Shown: positions 21,765-29,835 of the stretch, one piece after another
Numbering within the stretch: the first letter of the stretch is position 1
Layout of the letters: every line of letters starts with the position of its first letter
Assembly: GCA_009377605.1 (NCBI GenBank)
Contig: WHTT01000072.1
Span: 1-32,409, forward strand
Source of the DNA: Luteitalea sp.
GTDB taxonomy: Bacteria; Acidobacteriota; Vicinamibacteria; Vicinamibacterales; Vicinamibacteraceae
DNA: 32,409 nt
Direction: 5' to 3'
Notes under the pieces: model-generated
Seen by the model: only the letters and a program-made list of their open reading frames with translations
Database searches by the model: none
Told to the model about the DNA's origin: nothing
Translations under genes and position numbers: made by a program

Positions 21765-23459
21765 GTGCGGGCATCCGAGGTCGAACAGACGCAGGACGCG
21801 GCTCCACTCACGCTTGCGAGACTGGCCCGTGTAACCCTCGGTTTCGCGGGTCTCGTCATCGTCTGCACGTGGCCGCAAATCCTCCGCCTTGGTGACGGCG
21901 TGGCCGATCACTTCGATCCGCTGTTCAGCATCTGGCGTCTCAAGCGGCTCGCCCGGCAGATCTTTCACGATCCCTCCCATCTCTTCGACGGCAATATCTT
22001 CTACCCGGCATTGGGAACGCTCGCGAACTCCGACGCGACGTTCCTCGAGGGTGCCCTTGCAGCACCGTTCCTCGAGGCTGGCGTCCCAGCGGTGGCGGTC
22101 TACAACATCCTGCTGCTCAGCGGCATGGTCGCGTCGGCGGTGGGCATGTACGTGTTCGCGCGTCGGTTGACGCGCAGCAACGGGGCGGCCGTTGTCGCCG
22201 GTATCGTGTTCGCCCTCGCGCCGTATCGTTTCGAGCACTTCATGCACCTCGAGCTGCAATGGGCGCAGTGGATGCCGCTGACGCTCTGGGCGCTCCATCG
22301 CACGCTGGAGAGTGGCCGGGTGAAAGACGGTCTGCTCACGGGCTTCTTCTTGCTGCTGCAGTTCCTGTCGAGCGTCTACTACGGCCTGTTCCTCGTCACC
22401 TTCCTTCTGGTCGTCGGCCTACCGCTGCTCTTCTTCTGCCGGCGCGCGCCGCTCTCTCGTGTGATCGGTGCGCTGCTTGCGGGGGCGTTGTTGTCAGCCA
22501 TCGTCGTCCTGCCGTACAGCCGGCCGTATCGTGCGAACGCCGAGCGCTTGGGTGAGCGCACGCAGGAGGAGATCGAGCGGTGGAGCGCGCATCCCGAGAG
22601 CTATCTCGCCACGCCAAGCGGGAACGTCGTCTATGGCCGGCTGTCGGGGCCGCTGGGCGGCAGCGAAGCACGCCTCTTTCCTGGGCTCACGACGATTGTG
22701 TTGGGCGTCCTGGCCCTCCTATGGGGACCAAGGCGCGTTCGATTCATCTACCTCGCGGGGCTGCTCCTCGCGCTGGATTTTTCACTGGGCGTGAACGGTC
22801 TCGTGTACCCGTGGCTGCTCGAGCCGGGCTCGCCGTTTCGCGGGCTGCGAGCGCCCGCGCGGTTCGGCATCCTCGTGAACCTCGCGCTGGCGCTGTTTGC
22901 CGCCTGGGGTGTGACGCGGCTCCGCAGCTCCGCTCGATCGGAGGCAGTGCGCCGGTGGATCCCCGCACTCTGCGGTGCGCTGCTGGTCGTCGAGTACTGG
23001 TCCGCGCCCCTACCTCTGAGGCACGTACCCAACCGGCCCTTACTGGTATACGAATGGCTCGGGCGGCAGCCACCAAGTGTTGTCGTCGAGCTGCCCATGT
23101 GGCTCAGTGGTGCAGATCCGCAGCACGATGCGGAGTACGAATACTATTCGACGTTTCATTGGCAGCGCCTGGTGAATGGTTACAGCGGATACTATCCACG
23201 CGCGTACCTTGATTTGATGGAGCAGATGCGTGGCTTCCCAAGCGGGGCCTCGCTCGAAGCACTTCACGCGCTTGGTGTGGACTTCATTGTCGTGCACCTC
23301 GACAAGTACGACCCCGATGACTTAGAAGTTCTCTTGGAAGAGATGGACGAACGGCCGGAGTTCTTCACCGCGGTGGCGACGTTCCCCGACTACGAAGGCA
23401 CGGCCAGGGTCTACCGGCTGACCTGGCCGACGCCAGCGGGCTCGACCGTCACGCGCTGA
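21765..23459 (+). CDS. Polytopic membrane protein, GT-C-like glycosyltransferase candidate
   Basis: 564 aa from a GTG preceded by TAGGTAGGAAC. About ten or more hydrophobic helices span residues 20-420 (for example VYNILLLSGMVASAVGMYVFA and LLTGFFLLLQFLSSVYYGLFLVTFLLVVG). A first-loop acidic segment, DGVADHFDPLFSIWRL at about 44-59, is where GT-C enzymes keep catalytic acidic residues. The C-terminal 150 residues form a soluble domain (VVVELPMWLSGADP, ALHALGVDFIVVHLDKYDPDD). It resembles acidobacterial dolichyl-phosphate-mannose-type or YfhO-like membrane proteins, so lipid-linked sugar transfer is plausible. Unproven. A small ACCTA-AA-TAGGT dyad (21747-21758) lies just before the start. Confidence 0.75.
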   Translation: MRASEVEQTQDAAPLTLARLARVTLGFAGLVIVCTWPQILRLGDGVADHFDPLFSIWRLKRLARQIFHDPSHLFDGNIFYPALGTLANSDATFLEGALAAPFLEAGVPAVAVYNILLLSGMVASAVGMYVFARRLTRSNGAAVVAGIVFALAPYRFEHFMHLELQWAQWMPLTLWALHRTLESGRVKDGLLTGFFLLLQFLSSVYYGLFLVTFLLVVGLPLLFFCRRAPLSRVIGALLAGALLSAIVVLPYSRPYRANAERLGERTQEEIERWSAHPESYLATPSGNVVYGRLSGPLGGSEARLFPGLTTIVLGVLALLWGPRRVRFIYLAGLLLALDFSLGVNGLVYPWLLEPGSPFRGLRAPARFGILVNLALALFAAWGVTRLRSSARSEAVRRWIPALCGALLVVEYWSAPLPLRHVPNRPLLVYEWLGRQPPSVVVELPMWLSGADPQHDAEYEYYSTFHWQRLVNGYSGYYPRAYLDLMEQMRGFPSGASLEALHALGVDFIVVHLDKYDPDDLEVLLEEMDERPEFFTAVATFPDYEGTARVYRLTWPTPAGSTVTR

Positions 23460-23768
23460 TGAGCTTGAGATTGCCGCCACGCGTAATGGATTTCCGCATC
23501 GCGGGACCAGGAGAGAGACGTTCGGCAACGGTGCAGACCGCGCCCGGCGGAGTTATGGTACGATCCTGCTTCATTCATTCATTTTTGATGAGACCATTCG
23601 GCTACCCGGCTACTGGGATTGGAGGCGTGGTGTGACTCGCACACGGCCCCTCGTGTCTGTGGAAGGAGAATCGCTATTCAGGGCGCCGCTGTCGGGCTGT
23701 CACACGCATGACTCATCCTTTGTCACGGGACCGGTCGCTCAGGACTCGTCACTCGACATGGTTGTCGT
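23460..23768 (+). promoter_or_regulatory. Leader region of the FHA-kinase operon, with extended -10 box
   Basis: 309 bp without a firmly supported gene. TATGGTACGAT at 23554-23564 contains TACGAT (23559-23564) with TG one base before it, an extended -10 box. A TTCATTCATTCATT run (AT-rich for this genome) follows at about 23570. This promoter would give an mRNA leader of about 200 nt before the FHA gene. A small reading frame within the leader is listed separately. Confidence 0.45.
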
Positions 23769-23784
23769 ATGCCAGCGAAGCTGA
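23632..23784 (+). CDS. Possible 50-aa leader peptide overlapping the FHA start
   Basis: A GTG at 23632 lies 6 nt after GGAGG (23621-23625) and opens a 50-codon frame that ends with TGA at 23782-23784, 13 bp inside the FHA gene. The FHA ATG itself has no Shine-Dalgarno, so translation of this frame could deliver ribosomes to it. The peptide resembles no family I know and could be chance. The same DNA is not claimed by another gene except at the overlap. Confidence 0.3.
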   Translation: MTRTRPLVSVEGESLFRAPLSGCHTHDSSFVTGPVAQDSSLDMVVVCQRS

Positions 23785-24695
23785 CCTTGCACCCGCCGGA
23801 GCGTGCGTCGCGCTTCGTGATTCTCCGTCCGGACCGCGCGGTGCTCATCGGCCGCGACCCGGCGGTCGATCTCGTGTTGGAGGATCCGCGTGTGTCGAAG
23901 CGGCATGCGCGTCTGCAGTCCGGGGCGGAAGCATGGTCACTCGAGGATCTCGGAAGCAAGAACGGCACGAGAATCAATGGCTCGCCGGTGATCCTCGTGA
24001 ATCTACGCAGCGGTGACTGGGTCAGCTTCGGTGGCCTGTTGGCCCGCTTCGAGATCATTTCCGAAGAAGCTGCGGCAGCCCTCTACGAAGATCGGCTGCG
24101 GCGTCTTCAAACGACCGCTGAGATGCGACATCGATTAAGTGCCGAGCTCGACCCGTCTGATCTGTTGCTGCGCTTCCTCGACTCTGCCGTGCAGTTGACC
24201 GGCACGGAGCGCGGCTTCGTCCTCGCAGCGGCCCCGCGCGAGCCGATTCGCGCGCTCGTCGCGACCGGCTTCACCGCCGATATGGTCGACGAAGCGGGCT
24301 TCGATGGCTCCGTAGGCGTGGTCAACAAGGTTCTGCACAGCGAGAAATCGATTGTTGTCAGCGATGTTCAGCAGGACGCATTCCTCGCCAGCCGCCCAAG
24401 CGTCATCGCGCTGGGGATCCGAACCCTGGCGTGCGTGCCACTGCGGCAGGACGAGCGCTCTTACGGCGTGCTGTATGTCGATGGCCGGAAGCCGGGGCCA
24501 GGCTTCACCGAGCTCGACCTCGAGATCTTGGAGGCGCTCGCCGAGCAGATGGCGCTCGTGCTCGCCAGCGCGCGGCTGGAGTCGACGGTCCGCGAGCTCG
24601 CCAACCCGATGGTTCACGCGACCGGCGACGATCCGAGCATTCTCGAAACGCTGCAACAGCGAGTTCGCGACGCGCGGATCACGCGGACGAGGTAG
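23769..24695 (+). CDS. FHA-GAF signalling protein
   Basis: 308 aa, soluble. The FHA domain (about 5-97) has all phosphothreonine-binding residues: IGRD (G28-R29), VSKRH (S43, H46) and LGSKNGTRING (N65). A helical linker (100-125) leads to a GAF domain (about 125-280) with TGTERGFVLAA, GFDGSVGVVNKVLHSEKSIVVSDVQQD, IRTLACVPLR and GVLYVDGRK. So it can read a Thr-phosphorylated partner and a small ligand. The Ser/Thr kinase gene starts 19 bp downstream, and its phosphosites are natural FHA targets. No output domain is present, so it must act through partners. Confidence 0.92.
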   Translation: MPAKLTLHPPERASRFVILRPDRAVLIGRDPAVDLVLEDPRVSKRHARLQSGAEAWSLEDLGSKNGTRINGSPVILVNLRSGDWVSFGGLLARFEIISEEAAAALYEDRLRRLQTTAEMRHRLSAELDPSDLLLRFLDSAVQLTGTERGFVLAAAPREPIRALVATGFTADMVDEAGFDGSVGVVNKVLHSEKSIVVSDVQQDAFLASRPSVIALGIRTLACVPLRQDERSYGVLYVDGRKPGPGFTELDLEILEALAEQMALVLASARLESTVRELANPMVHATGDDPSILETLQQRVRDARITRTR

Positions 24696-24714
24696 GACCA
24701 AGCACCTGACTGAT

Positions 24715-27700
24715 GTGACAGACCCAAGCGAGCGGACCACGGTCTACTCCGACCGAGTGCCTTCCGCGACGGAGACGCTCACGAGTGTCGACGTCGCCGA
24801 GCGGCTCGTGCCTGGAACGCTGGTTGCCGGCCGTTACCGCGTCCTCTCGTTCCGTGGCCTCGGCGGCATGGGCGTCGTCTACAAGGCACGCGACGAAGAG
24901 CTCGGCGTTGACGTTGCCTTGAAGGTCCTGCGATCTGACCTGCGGTGCGATCCGAGGTGGGTTCAACGCTTCCGGCGCGAGCTCGTGCTCGCGCGCCAGG
25001 TCACGCATCGAAACGTCGTCAGAATCCACGACATTGGCGAGACTTCGCGGCTGCGCTTTCTCACCATGGATTTCGTCGAGGGCCCCTCGCTCGGCGAAGT
25101 CCTCGACCGCGACGGGCCGCTGACCGTCCAGCGCGCGGTCGCCATCCTCCGGCAGCTCAGCGAGGCGCTGCAACAGGCGCACGCTGCCGGCATCGTCCAC
25201 AGAGACTTGAAACCGAGCAACATCCTGCTCGGACCTGACGATACGGCCTACATTACCGACTTTGGTGTCGCACGCTCCCGTGACGGCGAGCCATTGACAC
25301 GCACCGGTGCCATCGTCGGGACCCCCGACTATCTTTCCCCTGAGCAGCTCTCCGGCGAGCCGGTCGACGGGCGGAGCGATCTGTACGCCCTCGGCATCGT
25401 GTTCTACGAAGTCCTGACCGGAAAGCTGCCGTTTCGTGGGAAGACGCAGTCCGAGACATTGGCGCAGCGCCTGACCAGCGACGCACCTGACGTGTCGAGT
25501 GTCGGCGTCCGCGTACCGGCGGGCGTTCAACGGGTGCTCCGGAGATGCCTGACGCGTGCTCCGGCCCGCCGATACCAGCAGGCGCGCGAGATCGTGGCGG
25601 ATCTCGATCGGGTGGAACGGACCGCCAGCGGGTGGCGATTCGGCTCGCGCTTGGTGATCGCCGCCTGTGTGGCACTGCTCGTCGGTGTCCTGGTGTGGTG
25701 GGGAGCACGGGTGCTCGGCGGGCGGGTGACGTCGAGGCCAGCCGCAAACGCCGTGGCGATCGAGCACGCGGTGGCTGTGCTGCCGCTCGCGGACGAGGCG
25801 CGCGACCCTGAGCTCGCGTGGGTCGGTCTGGGTGGCGCCGATCTGCTGGCCAGGAGTCTTGCGGCCAGCCCCGACCTGCGAGTGGTCGGCCCAGAGCGTC
25901 TGCTTCCTGCATTGAGCAGCCTCGAGTTGACCCCAGGCCGCTACGATCGGGCAGCACTGGGCGACTTGGGCCGGTTGCTGGACGTTGACAGGATCATTAC
26001 GGGACGCGTGAAGCGGAGCGGTCAGGGGACGCGCCTGGACCTGCAGCTCGCGAGCGTCGCGGGCACACAAGATGTCACGAGCGTTCCACTCCTGTCCATC
26101 CAAGCCGACAATGCAGCTCGCTTCTTCCCTCTGATGAACGATCTCGGCGGGCGCCTTCGGCAGGCGCTCGACGGCGACGTTCCGCCGGATGGTGAAGCGC
26201 CATCGATCAGCACACGCGTTCCAACCGCTGCCGCCGCTTACCTCGAGGGCCAAGTGCGGCTCCACGAGGGTGACGCCTCGGCGGCCGCGTCGCTGTTCCA
26301 GCGCGCGGTACGCATCGACTCTCACTTCGCGGAGGCGCTGGAAGGGTTGAGCGAGGCCCACCAATATCTCGGCCATCGGGACGCCGCTGCCGAGGCCGCC
26401 TCGCGCGCGGGCGCGCTCGTCGGCAGCGGCCAAGGCCGGCTCGCCGAGCGCGTGCGCGCGCGGCTCGCGATGCTCCGGCACGAGGCGACAGACGCCCTCA
26501 CACTCTACGAGGGGCTCGCCGCACGATATCCCAACGACACGCGGACGTCGATAGATCTGGCCAATGCGCAAGCGACTGCCGGTCGTCGAGCGCAAGCCAT
26601 TGAGACGCTCGGCCGCGTGACGCGGATCGATCCCAACAACGCGCAAGCCTGGCTCTTGCTCGGCGAGCACACTCTGCGTTCGGACAACACGCACGCCACG
26701 ATCGACCGGCACTTCCGGCGTGCCCGAACCCTGTATGAACGTCTCGGTGACCAGCATGGCATGGCGGATGTGGCAGAGGCGATGGGGAGGGCGGATTACC
26801 AGGCGGGCGACTACGAGCAGGCGCTGGCGCATTACGCGGATGCGATGTCTCGGCGGGAGCGCCTCGGCAACCAGCGTGCTCTCGAGACGACGTTGCGTCG
26901 CCGAGCCGAGACACATCTAGCGAACGGAGACCGTCGTTTGGCTGCAGCCGATATCGCGTCGGCGCGGACGATTGTGCAGCGGCTCGGTGAGCGCGCGATG
27001 TTGGCCGATTTCCTCGACGAGACCGGGGCGATGTACGAAACGCATAGTGGCCATGGTCTTGCTTTGCAGGCGTATCAAGAGGCGCTCTTGATGAGACGAT
27101 CGCTGGGCGGCACCGAGCGGCTCGCCGAAAGCTATGATCGCGTCGGCGACGCCGCGTTCGCACAGGGCGACTATGCGGATGCGCCGCTTTATTGGAACGA
27201 AGCGCTCGCGTTGCGCGAGCGTGTGGACGACAGGCGCGGCGTGATCCTCTCGACTCAAGATCTCGGATTGCTGGCCATCGTCCAGGGGCGCTGGTCCGAA
27301 GCCATCGAGACGTTTCGTGCCACGTTGGAGCGAAGCGATGCCATCAGCTTCCAGCGCGGCGCGGTGGTCTCACACAAGAACCTCGCGCTATTGCATCATT
27401 ATCGAGGTCGGTACGGAGATGCGCTCGCCGCGCTCCAAGAGGCGTTGGCGATGGCGCGAGAGCTCGACCAGCCGGACCTCCTGACCTCGTGCACGCTGGA
27501 CGAGGTGGCACTGCTCGTCGAACTGGGTCAATGGGAACGAGCGCGTGCACGGCTCGCGGATGCCGACCATTGGATCAAGGTTGCTCACGACCGCGATCAA
27601 CGGACGAGACGCAGCATGCTCGTCGGCCTGCTCCACGAGCGGAACGATGATGCCGCGGCAGCGGACCTCGCGCTCGAAGCGGCACGTGAGGAGGCGGAGG

Positions 27701-28125
27701 CCGGCGACAACCGCGCGGTCTCCCTGCGAGTGCGGCTGGCGCAAGCACGGGTCAGGAGCGAGCGGGGCGATGCGCAGGCGCGTGGGACACTGTCGAAGCT
27801 GGCCGCGGAAGCGGACTCCTTTGGCAATGTGGTACTGCGGTTGGAGGCGGGCGCCGCGATCGCGGGCGCTGAGCTGCGCGCTGGGCGCACTGTTGCCGCC
27901 GAACGCCGGGTGCGGCGTACCATCGACCTCGCGGACCGCGTGGGCTGGGGCGCGGGTCGCTATCGGCTGCATGGGCTACTCGGTGAGGTATTGAAGGCGC
28001 GCGGCCTCGTTCCAGCAGCGGAGCGCGAGCAGACGATCGCACAGGTTGCCCTGGCGGAGATTCGTGACGGTCTCGCGCCGGAGCTACGCGATCGGTTCGA
28101 CGCGCTCCACCAAGGCAGGGACTGA
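24715..28125 (+). CDS. Ser/Thr protein kinase with transmembrane helix, FlgO/TolB-N-like domain and TPR array
   Basis: 1136 aa from the GTG at 24715; the frame continues upstream, but there it only shadows the FHA gene. The kinase domain (about 41-300) is complete: G48-L-G-G-M-G53, K70 (VALKVL), H162-R-D164 (IVHRDLKPSNILL), D182-FG, GTPDYLSPEQ. One membrane helix at about 313-330. Outside it a region with AVAVLPLADEARDPELAWVGLGGADLLARSL resembles the FlgO/TolB-N-like domain seen in CadC- and cyclase-type sensors. About 600 residues of TPR-like helical pairs follow. The Pkn-like kinase faces the cytoplasm and the TPRs the periplasm or outer side, by inference. The Shine-Dalgarno is weak, and coupling with the FHA gene is likely. 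Confidence 0.9.
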   Translation: MTDPSERTTVYSDRVPSATETLTSVDVAERLVPGTLVAGRYRVLSFRGLGGMGVVYKARDEELGVDVALKVLRSDLRCDPRWVQRFRRELVLARQVTHRNVVRIHDIGETSRLRFLTMDFVEGPSLGEVLDRDGPLTVQRAVAILRQLSEALQQAHAAGIVHRDLKPSNILLGPDDTAYITDFGVARSRDGEPLTRTGAIVGTPDYLSPEQLSGEPVDGRSDLYALGIVFYEVLTGKLPFRGKTQSETLAQRLTSDAPDVSSVGVRVPAGVQRVLRRCLTRAPARRYQQAREIVADLDRVERTASGWRFGSRLVIAACVALLVGVLVWWGARVLGGRVTSRPAANAVAIEHAVAVLPLADEARDPELAWVGLGGADLLARSLAASPDLRVVGPERLLPALSSLELTPGRYDRAALGDLGRLLDVDRIITGRVKRSGQGTRLDLQLASVAGTQDVTSVPLLSIQADNAARFFPLMNDLGGRLRQALDGDVPPDGEAPSISTRVPTAAAAYLEGQVRLHEGDASAAASLFQRAVRIDSHFAEALEGLSEAHQYLGHRDAAAEAASRAGALVGSGQGRLAERVRARLAMLRHEATDALTLYEGLAARYPNDTRTSIDLANAQATAGRRAQAIETLGRVTRIDPNNAQAWLLLGEHTLRSDNTHATIDRHFRRARTLYERLGDQHGMADVAEAMGRADYQAGDYEQALAHYADAMSRRERLGNQRALETTLRRRAETHLANGDRRLAAADIASARTIVQRLGERAMLADFLDETGAMYETHSGHGLALQAYQEALLMRRSLGGTERLAESYDRVGDAAFAQGDYADAPLYWNEALALRERVDDRRGVILSTQDLGLLAIVQGRWSEAIETFRATLERSDAISFQRGAVVSHKNLALLHHYRGRYGDALAALQEALAMARELDQPDLLTSCTLDEVALLVELGQWERARARLADADHWIKVAHDRDQRTRRSMLVGLLHERNDDAAAADLALEAAREEAEAGDNRAVSLRVRLAQARVRSERGDAQARGTLSKLAAEADSFGNVVLRLEAGAAIAGAELRAGRTVAAERRVRRTIDLADRVGWGAGRYRLHGLLGEVLKARGLVPAAEREQTIAQVALAEIRDGLAPELRDRFDALHQGRD

Positions 28126-28143
28126 CGTCAGAGGGGAGCATCA

Positions 28144-28941
28144 GTGGCGAGCGAGCTAGTCGCGTGGATCGAGCAACAGCTCGAACGGCTATCGCGTGAG
28201 AACGCGCGCCTGCTGCAGCGTCTCGCCGACAGTGAGCGGCGGTTTCGTGTGATCTCGCAAGGGGTGCTGCGTGTCCAGGAAGCGGAGCGCGGCCGCATCT
28301 CGCGCGAGCTCCACGATGGCGTCGGCCAGGCCCTCACCGGCTTGAAGCTGCAGCTCGACGTGCTCGAGCGAGAGGCGGCGGCGGGCGAGAGCCCCTTGAT
28401 GGCGCGGCTCGGCGAGCTCAAAGAGCTGACCGAACGAACGCTCAACGACGTACGAGCGCTCTCGCACTTGCTGCGCCCGCAGATGCTCGATGATCTCGGT
28501 CTCATGCCGACGCTTCGGTGGTTGACGCGCACGTTCGAGGGGCGAACCGCCGTGCCCGTGATGTTCGAGCACGAAGGTCTCGGTGAGCGACTCGATCCGG
28601 ATGTCGAGATCATCGTCTTTCGGGTGACGCAAGAGGCCTTGACCAACGTTGCCAAGCATGCGGAAGCGTCTCGCGTTCACGTGGGACTCGCATGCGATGG
28701 CGAGAGGCTCGCTCTCTCGATTCAGGATGATGGCAAGGGCTTTGACGCAGCGGCGGCATTGCGTGCAACGGGCGAGGATCAGGGATGCGGCGTGCGTGGG
28801 ATGCGTGATCGGGTCCAGCTCTTTGGGGGCACCTTCACGCTGAGCTCGACGCCCGGGCAGGGCACACGCATCGAGATCGAGCTTCGGTTGGTGCAGGGAG
28901 AGCAGGAGAAAAGGGGACAGGCCCCTTTTTCGTCTGCGTGA
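28144..28941 (+). CDS. Soluble NarL-type histidine kinase (HisKA_3)
   Basis: 265 aa, starting at GTG with GAGGGGAG just upstream and 18 bp after the kinase stop. No membrane helix. An N-terminal coiled coil (1-45) leads to the HisKA_3 box ERGRISRELHDGVGQALTGLK with His57, then HATPase_c with QEALTNVAKHAEA, DDGKGFD and GCGVRGMRDRV. The natural end of the domain is near IEIELRLVQGEQ. The last 11 residues (EKRGQAPFSSA) and the stop are encoded by a REP palindrome, so the original stop has been replaced. Signals probably come from the FHA-GAF protein or the Ser/Thr kinase, since it lacks its own sensor. Confidence 0.94.
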   Translation: MASELVAWIEQQLERLSRENARLLQRLADSERRFRVISQGVLRVQEAERGRISRELHDGVGQALTGLKLQLDVLEREAAAGESPLMARLGELKELTERTLNDVRALSHLLRPQMLDDLGLMPTLRWLTRTFEGRTAVPVMFEHEGLGERLDPDVEIIVFRVTQEALTNVAKHAEASRVHVGLACDGERLALSIQDDGKGFDAAAALRATGEDQGCGVRGMRDRVQLFGGTFTLSSTPGQGTRIEIELRLVQGEQEKRGQAPFSSA

Positions 28942-28972
28942 GTTCCGAAAAAGGGGCCTGTCCCCTTTTTCC
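28908..28972. repeat. Inverted pair of REP-like palindromes spanning a gene end
   Basis: Copy 1: AAAAGGGG (28909-28916), ACAGG, CCCCTTTT (28922-28929). Copy 2: AAAAAGGGG (28948-28956), CCTGT, CCCCTTTTT (28962-28970). Their loops are complementary, so the two are in opposite orientation, as in BIME-type REP pairs of other bacteria. Copy 1 lies inside the histidine kinase coding region; copy 2 is in the 65-bp spacer before the response regulator gene. A single copy is at 18091. No RAYT transposase gene is in the window. Confidence 0.88.
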
Positions 28973-28993
28973 GCGGAGAACGACAGAGGGGAC

Positions 28994-29009
28994 GGGAGAC
29001 GGAGCAGTG
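28994..29009 (+). promoter_or_regulatory. Shine-Dalgarno that fixes the LuxR-type regulator start
   Basis: GGGAG (28994-28998) lies 8 nt before the GTG at 29007. The frame is open back to a GTG at 28938, but those 23 codons translate REP sequence and have no Shine-Dalgarno, and the receiver domain begins right after 29007. Confidence 0.7.
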
Positions 29010-29657
29010 TCACGAATTCGCGTATTGGTTGCTGATGATCACACGATTGTCCGACAAGGGCTCGTCAGCCTGCTCCAGGCGGAGCAGGAGATTGAGGTGA
29101 TTGGCCAGGCGGCCGATGGCCTGGAGGCAGTCGCGCAAGCCGCTGCGCTCCGGCCAGATATCGTCGTCCTGGACATCACAATGCCGCGGCTCTCCGGTCT
29201 TGACGCCGCGCGCCGCATTCGGGAAGCGCAGCCGCAGTGCCGCATTCTCGTCCTCACGATGCACGACGACGAGGAGTACGTGCTGAAGATGACTCGGGTG
29301 GGCGCGTCTGGCTACATCGTGAAGGATGGCGCAGCGGCCGAGCTCATCGAGGCCATCCGGTCTCTCGCGGCTGGTCGCACATACTTTGCCGGCCGGGTGC
29401 CACGCCTGCCCGGAGCGGCGCTGGGTACCAACGCCCACGCCACCAACAACGTGCATCCGCTGGCGAGCCTCACCAATCGCGAGCGCGAAGTCTTCCAGCT
29501 CGTCGCCGAGGCAAAAACGAACCCGCAGATTGCCAAGCTGCTCGGCCTGAGCCCCAAGACCGTCGACAATCACCGCACGCGGCTGATGGAGAAGCTCGGG
29601 ATCCACAGCACCGCCGAGCTCGTGCGCTTCGCGGCGCGACACGGGCTGCTCGAATAG
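29007..29657 (+). CDS. NarL/FixJ-family response regulator
   Basis: 216 aa. The receiver domain (about 2-120) has D10-D11, phosphoacceptor D56 (IVVLDITMP), a Thr in ILVLTMHDD and Lys in GYIVKDGA. The LuxR-type helix-turn-helix (about 150-210) reads LTNREREVFQLVAEAKTNPQIAKLLGLSPKTVDNHRTRLMEKL. It is the cognate partner of the HisKA_3 kinase just upstream and the output of the FHA-kinase operon. Ser/Thr kinases can also modify such regulators, but no site can be named from sequence. A GGGTCAGGG/CCCTGAACCC hairpin follows the stop at 29661-29681. Confidence 0.96.
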   Translation: MSRIRVLVADDHTIVRQGLVSLLQAEQEIEVIGQAADGLEAVAQAAALRPDIVVLDITMPRLSGLDAARRIREAQPQCRILVLTMHDDEEYVLKMTRVGASGYIVKDGAAAELIEAIRSLAAGRTYFAGRVPRLPGAALGTNAHATNNVHPLASLTNREREVFQLVAEAKTNPQIAKLLGLSPKTVDNHRTRLMEKLGIHSTAELVRFAARHGLLE

Positions 29658-29835
29658 ACAGGGTCAGGGGTCCCTGAACCCCCGATCGCAGAGCTCATTT
29701 TGTGTTGCCACTCATTGGCTCCCGTAGCGCAGGCCTGAAGGCCTGCGCTACGAGTGTCAATTCACGTGAGCCAGGGCCTAATCCCTGATCCCTCCTGATC
29801 CCGGATCCCTGTCCCCTGACCCCTCCTCATCCCTG
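29658..29835. repeat. Convergent spacer with heptad-type repeats
   Basis: After the regulator stop the plus strand has GGGTCAGGGGTCCCTGAACCC (a hairpin by itself). From 29779 to 29835 comes a C-rich array of CCTGATCC, CCTGACCC and CATCCCTGAG units. The two arms are complementary in style, not exact. The right arm reaches back into the UPF0182 coding region and encodes its last residues (RDPGSGGIRD). A 30-bp palindrome lies in the middle. Confidence 0.65.
29723..29752. repeat. Perfect 30-bp palindromic element (GTAGCGCAGGCCT type)
   Basis: CGTAGCGCAGGCCT (29723-29736) and AGGCCTGCGCTACG (29739-29752) are exact complements around GA, 14 bp per arm. It lies between convergent genes and can serve as a two-way transcription end. 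It looks like a second REP family, distinct from the A4G4 type; no other copy is in this window. Confidence 0.8.

Noticed and set aside
24679-26916. A 745-codon open frame opposite the Ser/Thr kinase gene
   Set aside because: It mirrors a high-GC coding strand, has no family motif, and the opposite frame has complete kinase motifs.
28938-29006. 23-codon N-terminal extension of the LuxR-type regulator
   Set aside because: It is REP sequence in translation without a Shine-Dalgarno; the receiver domain starts immediately after the GTG at 29007.
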